Positions 54,489 to 63,678 of a stretch of DNA of 64,000 nucleotides are shown here, one piece after another. The notes under the pieces were generated by a model. That model was not told the origin of the DNA and ran no database searches. It saw only the letters and a program-made list of their open reading frames with translations. Location of the stretch: positions 414,265-478,264 of the forward strand of contig NZ_JACXWX010000002.1 of the NCBI RefSeq assembly GCF_014764505.1, written 5' to 3'. The position numbers were made by a program, and so were the translations under genes. The stretch's first letter is position 1. Every line of letters starts with the position of its first letter. This DNA is from Phormidium tenue FACHB-886 (lineage in GTDB: Bacteria > Cyanobacteriota > Cyanobacteriia > Elainellales > Elainellaceae).

Positions 54489-54696
54489 GCGATCGCCCTT
54501 CTGCCGGGTAAATGTTGACAAACTTGTTCATCTTACCGTTTGTTTCTGCCCACTTTAAGCGATTGGACAGCTGGCAACTGTGATTATCAGCACTGATTTG
54601 CAGGGGTTGTGTGACAGTATCACCTGTCGAGCTGGGTATCCTACCTGTTGCATCCATCCGCTTGTAATCGATATAGCTCTAGGCTTCTTTTCGCTC

Positions 54697-55134
54697 ATGC
54701 CCTCGCTCTACGCCGAAATTGAGATCAATGCACCTAAGGCTGTGGTTTGGCGAGCGCTCGTCCAAAAAGAGGCGTGGTTGAAGTGGAATACCTTTTTATA
54801 TGATCGTAGCCCCGACAAGCCGTTTGCCCAGGGGCGAGTTGTGCAACTATCACTGCGGCGGCTGCGGGAAGAGTCAGAAACAGAATTTGAGCCCCGTATT
54901 ACGCTGCTGCAGCCAGGAGTTTGCTTACGCTGGGTGTATTCGGCTCCGGGCTTTCGCAGTGAGCATGTATTTGAGCTACAGGACATTGGGCAGAACCGCA
55001 CCAAATACCTGCATCAGGAGCACTTTTCCGGAGTGGTGACGCATCTGATGCTGCCATTTCTACGCCAAGATGAACAACAAGGTCTACGCCGGATGGCGCG
55101 AGAGCTAAAGCAACAGGTAGAGGGGTATCGGTAG
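54697..55134 (+). CDS. SRPBCC-family protein
   Basis: 145 residues. MPSLYAEIEINAPKAVVWRALVQKEAWLKWNTFL is the usual START-like/SRPBCC opening (strand, then V-W-x-x-L). RITLLQPGVCLRWVYSAPG and HVFELQDIGQNRTKYLHQEHFSGVVTHL follow, as in polyketide cyclase/dehydrase-like members. It binds a hydrophobic ligand; none is known. ATG 54697 starts the domain; the frame is open upstream but without family sequence. Confidence 0.78.
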   Translation: MPSLYAEIEINAPKAVVWRALVQKEAWLKWNTFLYDRSPDKPFAQGRVVQLSLRRLREESETEFEPRITLLQPGVCLRWVYSAPGFRSEHVFELQDIGQNRTKYLHQEHFSGVVTHLMLPFLRQDEQQGLRRMARELKQQVEGYR

Positions 55135-55224
55135 AGGCTCAAATTTCACTCTCAAGAGAGAATCCAGAATCCCAGCAAATCTCGATAAGATCATTTGAAT
55201 ATCTCCGTCAAGTAAGGCGGTGGG

Positions 55225-56880
55225 ATGAACCATATGCAGGGTATAACTGTTTCTTCTCCAGACCTATCCACAGCAGCTTCTACAGCTTCTGCAATGTCCG
55301 AGCCATCCTCCGAAACGATCCTCCAGTTTCAGCAGCTGCAGCACCAGCTGCGCGATCGCTGGCAGACTACCGATGAAGACGATCATGACATCTTGATTGT
55401 GCCGTCGCTTAGTTTAGATCAGCGCGAACTTCAGAAAGTGAAGGGCGTTCATCACTATGAGGAGCGGCTGTTGTTTTCGCTGATTCGGCTTCAGAACCCC
55501 AAAGCGCGGCTGATTTATGTCACCTCGCAGCCGATTCATCCCAGCGTCATCGACTACTATCTGCAGCTTCTACCGGGTGTGCCCTTTTCTCATGCCCGTG
55601 AGCGCCTGTTGCTGCTCTGTGCCTATGATTCTTCGCTGAAGCCATTGACCCAGAAGATCTTGGAACGTCCGCGATTGCTAGCGCGATTGCGCTCTGCCCT
55701 GCGCCAAGAGCGAGCCTATATGACCTGCTTCAACTCTACGCCGTTGGAACGCGAACTCTCGGTGCAGCTCGGCGTGCCGCTGCTAGCAGCCGATCCAGAG
55801 CTGCTGTACTGGGGCACGAAAAGCGGCAGCCGGGAGATTTTTGCAGAGGCAAAAATTCCTCACCCGGACGGCAGCGAGCTAGTTTGGACGGTAGAAGATT
55901 TGGCGCAAGCGGCGGTGGCTCTGTGGGAACGCAACCCTGATCTGCAGCGAATTGTCGTCAAGCTCAACGAGGGCTTCTCGGGCGGCGGCAATGCCATTCT
56001 CACCCTCAAATCTCTTCAAGCGGTCGCTCCGGGATCTGCTTCTACCGCTGAACGAGCTGCTGCTATTGCCGAGCGGTTTGAATCGATGGGCTTCCAGAGC
56101 GATACCGAAACTTGGGTACAATTTAGCGGCCGGATTGCGGAGCTAGGGGCGATCGTTGAGGCCTTCATTGAAGGGGAAGTGAAGCGATCGCCCAGCGTTC
56201 AAGGCAATATTACGCCTAACGGCAAGGTGGAAATTCTTTCGACGCATGATCAGATCCTGGGCGGACCCGATGGGCAAGTCTTCTTGGGCTGCAACTTTCC
56301 AGCCGATGAAGTATATCGGCTGCAGCTGCACCGCTATGGCATGCAGGTGGGTCAAGCTTTGGCAGAACGAGGCGCGCTGGAGCGGTTTGGCTTGGATTTT
56401 ATGGCGGTATACCACCCCGATCGCCCTGGCGACGAGTGGGATATTCAGGCGATCGAGATCAATCTGCGCAAAGGCGGCACTACCCACCCCTTTATGACGC
56501 TAAAGCTCCTGACCCACGGACGTTACGATTTCACAACCGGACTGTTTTACAACCAGGAGGGCAAGCCCAAATACTACATCGCCACTGACAACCTTCAAAA
56601 GGATGCCTACAAGGGGCTAAGTCCCAGCGACTTAATGGATATCATTGCCCAACACCATCTCCACTTCAACAGCACCACCGAGACGGGTACGGTCTTCCAT
56701 TTGATCGGCTGCCTCTCAGAGTTTGGCAAGCTGGGCTTAACCAGCATTGGCAACTCAGCCCAAGAAGCCCAGATTCTGTATGACAAAGTGATTCAAGCGC
56801 TGGATCAAGAAACCCACCCCGCTCGCTTTGCTAAGGCTCACCTGCCGATTTCAACTTTTCCAAATACCTGGAATCGATAG
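55225..56880 (+). CDS. ATP-grasp ligase, PGM1-related
   Basis: 551 residues. After a Ser/Ala-rich lead (~1-35), conserved blocks are DILIVPSLSLDQRELQKVKGVHHYEERLLFSLIRL, RLIYVTSQPIHPSVIDYYLQLLPGV and LLYWGTKSGSREIFAEAKIPHPDG. The ATP-grasp region has IVVKLNEGFSGGGNAIL and the metal-site end IQAIEINLRKGGTTHP. This is the group NCBI names peptide ligase PGM1-related, after the pheganomycin ligase. It probably joins a carboxylate to an amine with ATP. Substrate unknown; no precursor peptide is seen beside it. Confidence 0.82.
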   Translation: MNHMQGITVSSPDLSTAASTASAMSEPSSETILQFQQLQHQLRDRWQTTDEDDHDILIVPSLSLDQRELQKVKGVHHYEERLLFSLIRLQNPKARLIYVTSQPIHPSVIDYYLQLLPGVPFSHARERLLLLCAYDSSLKPLTQKILERPRLLARLRSALRQERAYMTCFNSTPLERELSVQLGVPLLAADPELLYWGTKSGSREIFAEAKIPHPDGSELVWTVEDLAQAAVALWERNPDLQRIVVKLNEGFSGGGNAILTLKSLQAVAPGSASTAERAAAIAERFESMGFQSDTETWVQFSGRIAELGAIVEAFIEGEVKRSPSVQGNITPNGKVEILSTHDQILGGPDGQVFLGCNFPADEVYRLQLHRYGMQVGQALAERGALERFGLDFMAVYHPDRPGDEWDIQAIEINLRKGGTTHPFMTLKLLTHGRYDFTTGLFYNQEGKPKYYIATDNLQKDAYKGLSPSDLMDIIAQHHLHFNSTTETGTVFHLIGCLSEFGKLGLTSIGNSAQEAQILYDKVIQALDQETHPARFAKAHLPISTFPNTWNR

Positions 56881-56889
56881 GAGGCACTA

Positions 56890-57342
56890 TCATCCCGCCT
56901 TTAGCATTCCGTTTGAGGTGTCTTGCTTTTCAGGGAGGGTGGCTTCCAGCGTCAGACAGTTTCGCCCGTTTACCTGGAGGCGATACTCTACTCGATCCAT
57001 GAGGCGATTGAGGATAAGCCAGCCATAGCCACCTTCCTGCTGATCGGTTGGGCTAGGTGGCAGGTAGGTTGAAAGGTCATAGCCTTTGCCATGATCCCAA
57101 ATCTCTAGGTGGAGATCGCGTTCTTTTAGCTCTAGGCGGATCAGGATGGGTAGGTTGGGCTGTGCTCTGTGAGCATGGCGCACCACGTTTGAGTAGGCTT
57201 CGACGAGAACCAAGCGCAGGCGGTTAGCTTGGCGCGTCCAATCTACCTGGTCCTCTAGCTCCAGCTCCAGGCACTTCAGCAGCCAGTCTTCTACAACCGT
57301 TAAAAATTTCAGATCACTCGGGACATGTAATTCAGTTCTCAT
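56890..57342 (-). CDS. Anti-sigma-factor-type serine kinase (RsbW-like HATPase)
   Basis: 150 residues. The GHKL ATP-binding site shows RLRLVLVEAYSNVVRHAHR (N-box with E-A-x-x-N) and LEIWDHGKGYDL (D-x-G-x-G), then GGYGWLILNRLMDRVEY. These kinases hold a sigma factor or phosphorylate an anti-anti-sigma STAS protein. It starts 3 bp after the stop of the PP2C gene and so is the second gene of that operon. No STAS gene is in the window. Confidence 0.88.
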   Translation of the reverse strand: MRTELHVPSDLKFLTVVEDWLLKCLELELEDQVDWTRQANRLRLVLVEAYSNVVRHAHRAQPNLPILIRLELKERDLHLEIWDHGKGYDLSTYLPPSPTDQQEGGYGWLILNRLMDRVEYRLQVNGRNCLTLEATLPEKQDTSNGMLKAG

Positions 57343-57345
57343 CGC

Positions 57346-59094
57346 CTACAGAACCTCCAGGCAAAGTAAAGTTTGATCGTCTTCTTGAATTGAGTTTTGG
57401 TCTTGGATTTGGGCAATTAGGTTGTGCAGGTTAAGCGGGAGGGGTTGCTGGAGCAGAAGCTGCCAAAGACCCGTTTGTTGTAGCATGAAGCTACTCTCGG
57501 GTGGGCTATCTGCCGAGGCGATCGTGGCCTCGGTAATGCCATCGCTAGCCAACAACAGCATATCTCCTGGCTTCATGAACAGGTTACCTGCGGCGGCTTT
57601 CCAAGTGGGCAAAATGCCCAGCGGGACGCTGCGTATTGTCAGGTAGTTTGGCTCTGGAAGCGGCGCTGCCAGATAGTCTGAAACCAGGGGATCTACCCGT
57701 CCAGAGCTGATATGGGAGATTGCACTCATCGCCTGATGCTGCGACCATACCAGAGGATAGATGTGTCCGGCATTGGCATAAATCAATTCGCCCGTAGCGG
57801 GGCTGTAGCGAGCGAGAACCATTGTAATGAAGCAATTGCTGCCAACTAAATCTTCTGACAGGCTTTTATTAAGCGTCTGCATCAGCACATTTGGCTCTGA
57901 GGGAATCTCCTGCGATAGCTCGCGCCGCAGCAGAGAGATTGCGCTTGCCATAAAGAGAGCTGCGGGAACTCCTTTGCCAGAAACATCGCCTACCGCCAGC
58001 CAAACATCCCCTTGGGGATGAACAAACACCTCAAAAAAATCGCCGCCCACTTCCCGTGCCGGATGGCAAACTGCCTGAATCCGTACACCCTCCAGATCTG
58101 ACCAGCTTTGGCGTAGCAAATTAGTTTGAATCTGCCGCGCTACTGCTAGCTCTGCCTGCATCTGCTTGGATTGTTCCTGAATGCGCTGATAGAGTTTGGC
58201 TTGCGAGATGGCAAGGGCTGCTTGTTCGGCTACGCCTTCGATCAGTTCTATTTCTTCGGGTGACCAAGGGGAGGACGTGTCATTGCGGCACAATACCAAC
58301 GTTGCTAGCATCTCTTTCTGGTAGGCAAGCGGCACAATTAGCTGGATTTGCGGATTGCCGCTCATTGTGGCGGTGATTTGTTGGGGCGACTGCTGCGCTG
58401 ATAAACAGTTTGGCAGCATGACCTCGATCGTGACGGGGTGCGGCATAGAACCATTGGTTTCACAAGGGGCGAGCGGATATACAAAATCTGAGCCAAACTG
58501 AGAGGCTGCCAGAGAACTCGCTTGTTCTATCGGGCGCAAGATACACATATCAGCCGCAAAGGCTTGTCCAACGGTTTCTACAATCTTTTGCAGCATGCTG
58601 TGGTAGTCCAGCGATCCCCGAATTGCCGTTGTGATGGTGTTAAACAGCGATTCACGTCGTAGGGCACGGCGCAGCTCATGGGTACGCTGTTTTAAGACGC
58701 GGTAGGTTTCGGAGGCTTGCTGAACAACTGTCCTTAAATCTATGGGGTTCCAGGGTTTGGTGATGTATTTGAAGACTTTTCCAGCGTTGATTGCCCCGAC
58801 TAAATCTTCGACATCGGTGTATGCAGTTAGCAAAATCCGAATTGTGTCAGGAAAGCGATCGACCGTGCGGCTCAAGAACTCTGTCCCATTCATCTTTGGC
58901 ATTCGCTGGTCAGAGATGATAATCCCCATCTCGCCAAGCTGCTCTAGCAGCTCCAGCGCCTGAGAGCCGCTTTCTGCTTTGTATACTTCATAGTCTCGTC
59001 GAAAGGTACGATATAGCAAATCTAGGTTGTCTGCCTCATCGTCTACTACCATTAACCGCAACCTTTCTCTGCCTGTCGCATCTGCTTCCGCCAT
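57346..59094 (-). CDS. REC-GAF-PP2C (RsbU/SpoIIE-type) serine phosphatase
   Basis: 582 residues. REC (~12-130; VVDDE, phospho-Asp in IISDQRMPKM), a linker of ~50, GAF (~155-300), a coiled segment (ELAVARQIQTNLLRQ) and the SpoIIE-type PP2C domain (~335-580). Metal-site text includes EVGGDFFEVF, VGDVSGKGVPAALFM, ANAGHIYPLV and LLLASDGITEA. Phosphorylated REC and a GAF ligand would control dephosphorylation of an anti-anti-sigma protein. An RsbW-like kinase gene follows 3 bp later. The REC-GAF part matches the hybrid at 35536 closely. Confidence 0.93.
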   Translation of the reverse strand: MAEADATGRERLRLMVVDDEADNLDLLYRTFRRDYEVYKAESGSQALELLEQLGEMGIIISDQRMPKMNGTEFLSRTVDRFPDTIRILLTAYTDVEDLVGAINAGKVFKYITKPWNPIDLRTVVQQASETYRVLKQRTHELRRALRRESLFNTITTAIRGSLDYHSMLQKIVETVGQAFAADMCILRPIEQASSLAASQFGSDFVYPLAPCETNGSMPHPVTIEVMLPNCLSAQQSPQQITATMSGNPQIQLIVPLAYQKEMLATLVLCRNDTSSPWSPEEIELIEGVAEQAALAISQAKLYQRIQEQSKQMQAELAVARQIQTNLLRQSWSDLEGVRIQAVCHPAREVGGDFFEVFVHPQGDVWLAVGDVSGKGVPAALFMASAISLLRRELSQEIPSEPNVLMQTLNKSLSEDLVGSNCFITMVLARYSPATGELIYANAGHIYPLVWSQHQAMSAISHISSGRVDPLVSDYLAAPLPEPNYLTIRSVPLGILPTWKAAAGNLFMKPGDMLLLASDGITEATIASADSPPESSFMLQQTGLWQLLLQQPLPLNLHNLIAQIQDQNSIQEDDQTLLCLEVL

Positions 59095-59443
59095 GCTTTA
59101 TTTAACCTGCCCAAACTTGGCTCTTCTTTAGTTTTTACTGTGCTATTGAGTGTCTATAGCTATCGTGCTTGATGTTTTAACAGGGTGCAAGGGTTCTGCC
59201 CGGGGGCTTTGTCCCCCATCTCCTATAACCTACTTATGATTGCTATAGCATGATCGTTATAGCGTTCTATATGGTTTCATCAAAGTGCTGACATAAATCT
59301 CCGAAGTATTGGAATCCTCTTCGAAGTCAAAGTACCCCGAATTTTGGCGGCACTATCAGTATGAAACAGAAGCAAGCAAGCTCCTCCGTGCTTATATAAT
59401 GGCTAACATCGCAATCCGCCAAACGCCCCTGGAGCTTGTCCTC
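59095..59443. other. 349-bp divergent intergenic region
   Basis: No gene is seen. A GGGGG-CTTTGT-CCCCC hairpin lies at 59202-59217. The words GCTATAGC/GTTATAGCG recur around 59150-59260. Confidence 0.4.
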
Positions 59444-60355
59444 ATGCACAACTTTCTGCCGATCGCTTACTTTGAGAACCAGTTTATTCCGTTTGAAAAC
59501 GCCAAAATTTCGATTGCTACTCATGCGTTGCATTATGGCACAGGAGCATTTGGCGGGTTGCGTGGCATTCCTGACCCGCAAACACCAGGACAGATTTTGC
59601 TGTTTCGGCTTGATCGGCACTGTCAGCGGTTAAGCGATAGCGCCCGTTTTTTGCAGTTTGATTTGCCTGCAGACAAAATTCAGAACGTGATTGAGGAGTT
59701 TGTTCGAAAGAACCAGCCAACCACTTCGTTCTACATTCGTCCGTTTGTTTACACATCAGATTTAGGGATTGCACCACGTCTACACAAAATTGAGAAAGAC
59801 TTCTTTGTGTATGGGTTGGAGCTGGGCGATTATTTATCTCCAGAAGGCGTGACTTGTCGAATTAGCTCATGGTATCGGCAGGAAGACCGGAGTTTACCGC
59901 TGCGGGGCAAAATTAGCGGGGCATACATCACCTCCTCATTGGCAAAGACAGAGGCGGTAGAGTCTGGGTTTGACGAAGCGATTTTGATGAACTCACAGGG
60001 CAAAGTCAGTGAGGCTTCTGGCATGAATATTTTTATTGTGCGGCGGGGTCAGTTAATTGCTCCTGGACGTGAGCAGGATATTTTGGAGGGAATCACACGA
60101 GATAGCATTTTGACTATTGCCCGTAATCTTGGCATTTCTGTTAGCGAACGCCCGATCGACAAAACTGAACTGCTGATTGCCGATGAGGTCTTTTTGAGCG
60201 GTACGGCAGCCAAAATTACTCCCGTCCGTCGCATTGAAAACTATGAGCTACCCAGCGAGCGCCCTATCACTCAGCAGCTTAAAGAAAAGCTAACTGCGAT
60301 TACTGAAAATTGTGATCCGGAGTATAGCGACTGGGTATATAAGGTGCAGTTATAA
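59444..60355 (+). CDS. ilvE: Branched-chain amino acid aminotransferase
   Basis: 303 residues from ATG 59444. Class IV aminotransferase: HALHYGTGAFGGLRGI (phosphate and substrate pocket), the PLP lysine in KISGAYITSSLAKTEAV, EAILMNSQGKVSEASGMNIFIV and LSGTAAKITPV. It makes Val, Leu and Ile from their keto acids. GGAG lies 9 nt before ATG 59444, which is chosen. ATG 59399 and TTG 59309 would add residues not typical of the family. An intrinsic terminator follows at 60362. Confidence 0.92.
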   Translation: MHNFLPIAYFENQFIPFENAKISIATHALHYGTGAFGGLRGIPDPQTPGQILLFRLDRHCQRLSDSARFLQFDLPADKIQNVIEEFVRKNQPTTSFYIRPFVYTSDLGIAPRLHKIEKDFFVYGLELGDYLSPEGVTCRISSWYRQEDRSLPLRGKISGAYITSSLAKTEAVESGFDEAILMNSQGKVSEASGMNIFIVRRGQLIAPGREQDILEGITRDSILTIARNLGISVSERPIDKTELLIADEVFLSGTAAKITPVRRIENYELPSERPITQQLKEKLTAITENCDPEYSDWVYKVQL

Positions 60356-60361
60356 ACTGGA

Positions 60362-60390
60362 ATAAAACGCCTCTAGCAGAGACGTTTTAT
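60362..60390 (+). terminator. Terminator after ilvE
   Basis: ATAAAACG-C-CTCT (60362-60374), AGC loop, AGAG-A-CGTTTTAT (60378-60390). One C-A mismatch; the 3' arm itself carries the T-run. It starts 7 nt after the stop codon. Confidence 0.65.
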
Positions 60391-60433
60391 GTCGCTGAAT
60401 TCGTAGCTTAATTTAGCATTCAGCCGCAGGAGC

Positions 60434-60763
60434 ATGGGGGAACAGTCTATTCAACAGCAGAGTTTTGAGTTTGCCCTCTGCATCATCCGGCTTTATAAAA
60501 AGCTGCAAGCTCGGCAAGAATTTATTCTTTCTCCACAGCTGCTGCGGAGCGGCACTAGCATTGGGGTGGCAGTGGAGGAAGCGATCGCGCTATCGCCTCA
60601 AGAAGGAATCGACAAGCTCAAAAGTGCAGCGATGACTGCCCGAGAAACTCGCTACTGGCTGAAGCTGCTGCAAGAATCGCGGCTAGTGGATATTGACGTT
60701 TCCAGTGAATTGAAGCAGGTAGATCAACTGCTGTACACTCTGGCAAATCTAATCCAGCCCTGA
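60434..60763 (+). CDS. Four-helix-bundle protein (23S rRNA IVS-like family)
   Basis: 109 residues, wholly helical: SFEFALCIIRLYKKLQ, FILSPQLLRSGTSIGVAVEEA (R-S-x-x-S-x-G-A-N-like motif) and KSAAMTARETRYWLKLLQES. It matches the TIGR02436/IVP family found inside rRNA intervening sequences or free-standing. The role is unknown. It stands between ilvE and glmS on the same strand. Confidence 0.85.
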   Translation: MGEQSIQQQSFEFALCIIRLYKKLQARQEFILSPQLLRSGTSIGVAVEEAIALSPQEGIDKLKSAAMTARETRYWLKLLQESRLVDIDVSSELKQVDQLLYTLANLIQP

Positions 60764-60773
60764 GTTCTTGATG

Positions 60774-60838
60774 TGCCTAAATTGAGATTTTTGATGTGAT
60801 GCCTTGGAGGCAGGGTTTTCACAGTACTGTTTTACCCT
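60774..60838. repeat. Degenerate copy of the dispersed intergenic repeat
   Basis: GCCTAAATTGAGATTTTTGA and GGGTTTTCACAG keep the order of the copy at 24056-24146 (GCCTAAATTGAAG, GGGGTTTTCACAC). The arms have lost most pairing. It is in the gap before glmS. Confidence 0.4.
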
Positions 60839-60958
60839 TCGTCCGGAATCTGCTCGATCGCCTGTGTTTTATCTAGGAACAAATGGTGAAGGGTGATTGT
60901 GTCGCCCTTTCCCGATTGCTGTATGCTAATTGCACTTTAGGCTAGGAGTGTGTCATTC

Positions 60959-62851
60959 ATGTGTGGAATTGTTGGGTACATCGGGACGCAGGCAGCAAGC
61001 AATATTTTGCTAGAAGGGCTGCAAAAGCTGGAATATCGCGGCTATGACTCAGCAGGTATTGCAACGCTGTGGAACGACGAGGTTTACTGTGTCCGGGCAA
61101 AAGGCAAGCTGCAAAACCTGCAGGACAAGCTGACTGGCGTGAACAATCCTGCTCAAGTTGGCATTGGGCATACGCGTTGGGCAACGCATGGCAAACCCGA
61201 AGAGTATAATGCTCATCCGCACATGGACACTGCTCGACGAATCGCAGTTGTACAGAACGGTATTATTGAAAACTACCGCGAACTACGCGAAACGCTAAAG
61301 GCTAAAGGGCACGAATTTCGATCGGATACAGATACAGAAGTTATCCCTCATTTGATTGCGGATTACCTGCAGCAGCTTCAACAGCAGCCTGCTCCTGCAT
61401 CAGTCTTTCTGGAAGCTGTCCGCCTTGCAGTCAACGATCTACAGGGCGCGTTTGCGTTAGCAATTGTTGATGCTGATTACCCCGATGAGCTGATTGCCGT
61501 GCGGCAGCAGGCGCCTTTGGCGATCGGCTTTGGCAATGGGGAGTTCTTTTGCGCCTCTGATACCCCTGCGCTGGTTAGCCACACGCGCACCGTGCTGATT
61601 CTTGATAACAGCGAGATTGCCCGCCTGACTCCGGTAGGGGTTGAAATCTACAGCTTTGCTGGCGATCGTTTGCGCAAAACGCCGCAGACGCTCAACTGGA
61701 ATCCGATTCTGGTGGAGAAGCAGGGCTTTAAACACTTTATGCTGAAGGAAATTTATGAACAGCCAGGTGTGGTGCGGGCGTGTTTGGAGGCATACCTCGA
61801 CAGCGAATGGACTGCCCAATCGAACCAGTCGCCCATTACCCTCAATCTGCCTGCTGAGTTTTATGCAGACTTGGAGCAAGTGCAGATCGTAGCCTGTGGA
61901 ACGAGCTGGCACGCAGGACTGGTAGGCAAATATTTGCTGGAGCAGCTAGCAGAACTACCAACACAGGTGCAATATGCTTCTGAGTTTCGCTATGCACCTG
62001 CCCCCGTGACCCCCCATACGTTAACGATCGGCGTGACTCAATCAGGTGAAACAGCGGATACGCTTTCGGCACTGGATATGGAAAAACGCCGCAGAGCTGA
62101 ACTGGGCGGCAAGTTTCAGCCTAAGCTGCTGGGCATCACCAATCGCATAGATAGCAACTTGGGGCGGCTAGTGGATTATCTGATCGATACCCATGCGGGT
62201 ATTGAGATTGGAGTTGCTGCCACCAAGACCTTTACAGCGCAGCTGGTTGCATTCTATTGCTTAGCGCTCGATCTGGCATATCGGCGGCAAACGCTGTCGA
62301 TCGATCGCTTAGAGCAAATTATTATAGAACTGCGCCAGTTGCCCGCCCAAATTGAATCAATTCTGGAGGTGCAGGAGCGCTATGTGGAGCAGTTGGCGCA
62401 TGAATTTACTGAGACGCAAGATTTCATTTTCATTGGGCGCGGCATCAATTTTCCGATCGCGCTGGAAGGTGCACTTAAGCTCAAAGAAATTAGCTACATC
62501 CATGCAGAAGGCTATCCGGCAGGCGAAATGAAGCATGGACCGATCGCGCTGTTGGATGAGAAAGTGCCAGTGGTGGCGATTGCCATGCCTGGTGCGGTCT
62601 ATGAGAAGGTTCTCTCTAACGCGCAGGAAGCCAAAGCGCGGGATGCTCGCTTGATTGGTGTAACACCGATGGATGATGCGGAAGCGGAGGAAGTATTTGA
62701 CGATCTGCTGCCAGTGCCGCAGGTGGAAGAGCTATTGTCGCCGCTGCTAACGGTAATTCCGCTGCAGTTTTTGGCATATCACATTGCAGCACGACGCGGC
62801 TTAGATGTCGATCAGCCGCGCAACCTGGCTAAGAGCGTGACGGTGGAGTAA
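60959..62851 (+). CDS. glmS: Glutamine--fructose-6-phosphate aminotransferase (isomerizing)
   Basis: 630 residues. Cys1 of MCGIVGYIG is the N-terminal nucleophile of the glutaminase domain (~1-220; GHTRWATHGKPEEYNAHPH, QNGIIENY). Two SIS domains follow (~300-630; VACGTSWHAG, TQSGETADTLSAL, GAATKTFTAQ, GEMKHGPIALLD), ending in DQPRNLAKSVTVE. It makes glucosamine-6-phosphate for peptidoglycan and LPS. ATG 60959 is required to place the Cys; AGGAG is 12 nt upstream. No glmS ribozyme-like core is evident. Confidence 0.97.
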   Translation: MCGIVGYIGTQAASNILLEGLQKLEYRGYDSAGIATLWNDEVYCVRAKGKLQNLQDKLTGVNNPAQVGIGHTRWATHGKPEEYNAHPHMDTARRIAVVQNGIIENYRELRETLKAKGHEFRSDTDTEVIPHLIADYLQQLQQQPAPASVFLEAVRLAVNDLQGAFALAIVDADYPDELIAVRQQAPLAIGFGNGEFFCASDTPALVSHTRTVLILDNSEIARLTPVGVEIYSFAGDRLRKTPQTLNWNPILVEKQGFKHFMLKEIYEQPGVVRACLEAYLDSEWTAQSNQSPITLNLPAEFYADLEQVQIVACGTSWHAGLVGKYLLEQLAELPTQVQYASEFRYAPAPVTPHTLTIGVTQSGETADTLSALDMEKRRRAELGGKFQPKLLGITNRIDSNLGRLVDYLIDTHAGIEIGVAATKTFTAQLVAFYCLALDLAYRRQTLSIDRLEQIIIELRQLPAQIESILEVQERYVEQLAHEFTETQDFIFIGRGINFPIALEGALKLKEISYIHAEGYPAGEMKHGPIALLDEKVPVVAIAMPGAVYEKVLSNAQEAKARDARLIGVTPMDDAEAEEVFDDLLPVPQVEELLSPLLTVIPLQFLAYHIAARRGLDVDQPRNLAKSVTVE

Positions 62852-62875
62852 AGAGGAAACTTCCAGATTATTCAT

Positions 62876-63021
62876 TGATCAATGGAAATAATGTTCTTTG
62901 CTAACAAATAAAGTTCTTTACTAGCAAATGAAGTTCTTTACTAACTGGTGATCAATGGGAATAATGTTCTTTGCTAACAAATAAAGTTCTTTACTAGCAA
63001 ATAAAGTTCTTTACTAACTGG
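62876..63021. repeat. 73-bp tandem repeat, two copies, with 20-bp sub-repeats
   Basis: Copies 62876-62948 and 62949-63021 differ by about two bases. Each contains three AGTTCTTTACTAGCAAAT-like units of 20 bp, then TGATCAATGG(A/G)AATA. It lies 25 bp after the glmS stop; the gap 62852-63292 holds no gene otherwise. Confidence 0.85.
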
Positions 63022-63292
63022 CACAGAGCATAAATACTTACTTCTGCTCGTAACAATTCTTTCGAGCAAGATGGAGTGGCAGGGGCAGTTTGGAAGCGAT
63101 CGCTATCCATCGCTAATCCAGTGGGTTGAGCTGGTGAACTGCCCTTGCTTTGTCCTTGCCTTTAGTTTCTAAACCCTTAGTGTTGTCGAGTTTTAGCAAG
63201 GGTAAGAGATTAAATTTGAAAACGTGACTGGTTGCGTTACGGACTAGATCATTCATCAATATTCAAATCCTTCTTCACCTAAAATTGTTTGC

Positions 63293-63499
63293 ATGTTAGA
63301 TCTTGCAAAACCTGTTGGAGATTGCTCCCCACAAGATTTAGTTGCTGCCCTAATGCTTAAGGCTGCATTCAACCCGTTTGGACCTAAACAGGTTTTATCT
63401 GATCTTTATGCTCATAGAGAATGGTGGAAAAGCTTTGTTGTGGAGCCACCGTTACCGTTCATCAACGACCTCACCTTCGCAGCACCAGCGGCTGCATAG
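63293..63499 (+). CDS. Orphan 68-codon ORF, possibly truncated
   Basis: MLDLAKPVGDCSPQDLVAAL is followed by MLKAAFNPFGPKQVLSDLYAHREWW, which reads like a real helical N-terminus. The last ~15 residues (FINDLTFAAPAAA) are less protein-like. It lies next to a transposase remnant and may be a gene cut by that event. Not recognised. Confidence 0.35.
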   Translation: MLDLAKPVGDCSPQDLVAALMLKAAFNPFGPKQVLSDLYAHREWWKSFVVEPPLPFINDLTFAAPAAA

Positions 63500-63678
63500 A
63501 AGGCGCTTTTAGCCGTAATGATCGCTCGGAAGTTTAACAAGCCCTGCATAAAGAGGTTGGGGCAGAGAAAGGTATGAGCGATACCTAACGAACGCAACTC
63601 TGCTCCAACCGCTGCATGGTAACGCAAAGCGCACAGGCGAGTTGGCAGCAGCTTGAATTGACCGTATTTATCCTAGTA

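Noticed and set aside
60840..60958. Possible glmS ribozyme upstream of glmS
   Set aside because: No conserved ribozyme core or pairing is visible; only a weak G-U-containing stem near 60885-60912. Cyanobacterial glmS genes are not known to use it.
62876..63021. CRISPR array after glmS
   Set aside because: The repeats are directly contiguous with no unique spacers between units.
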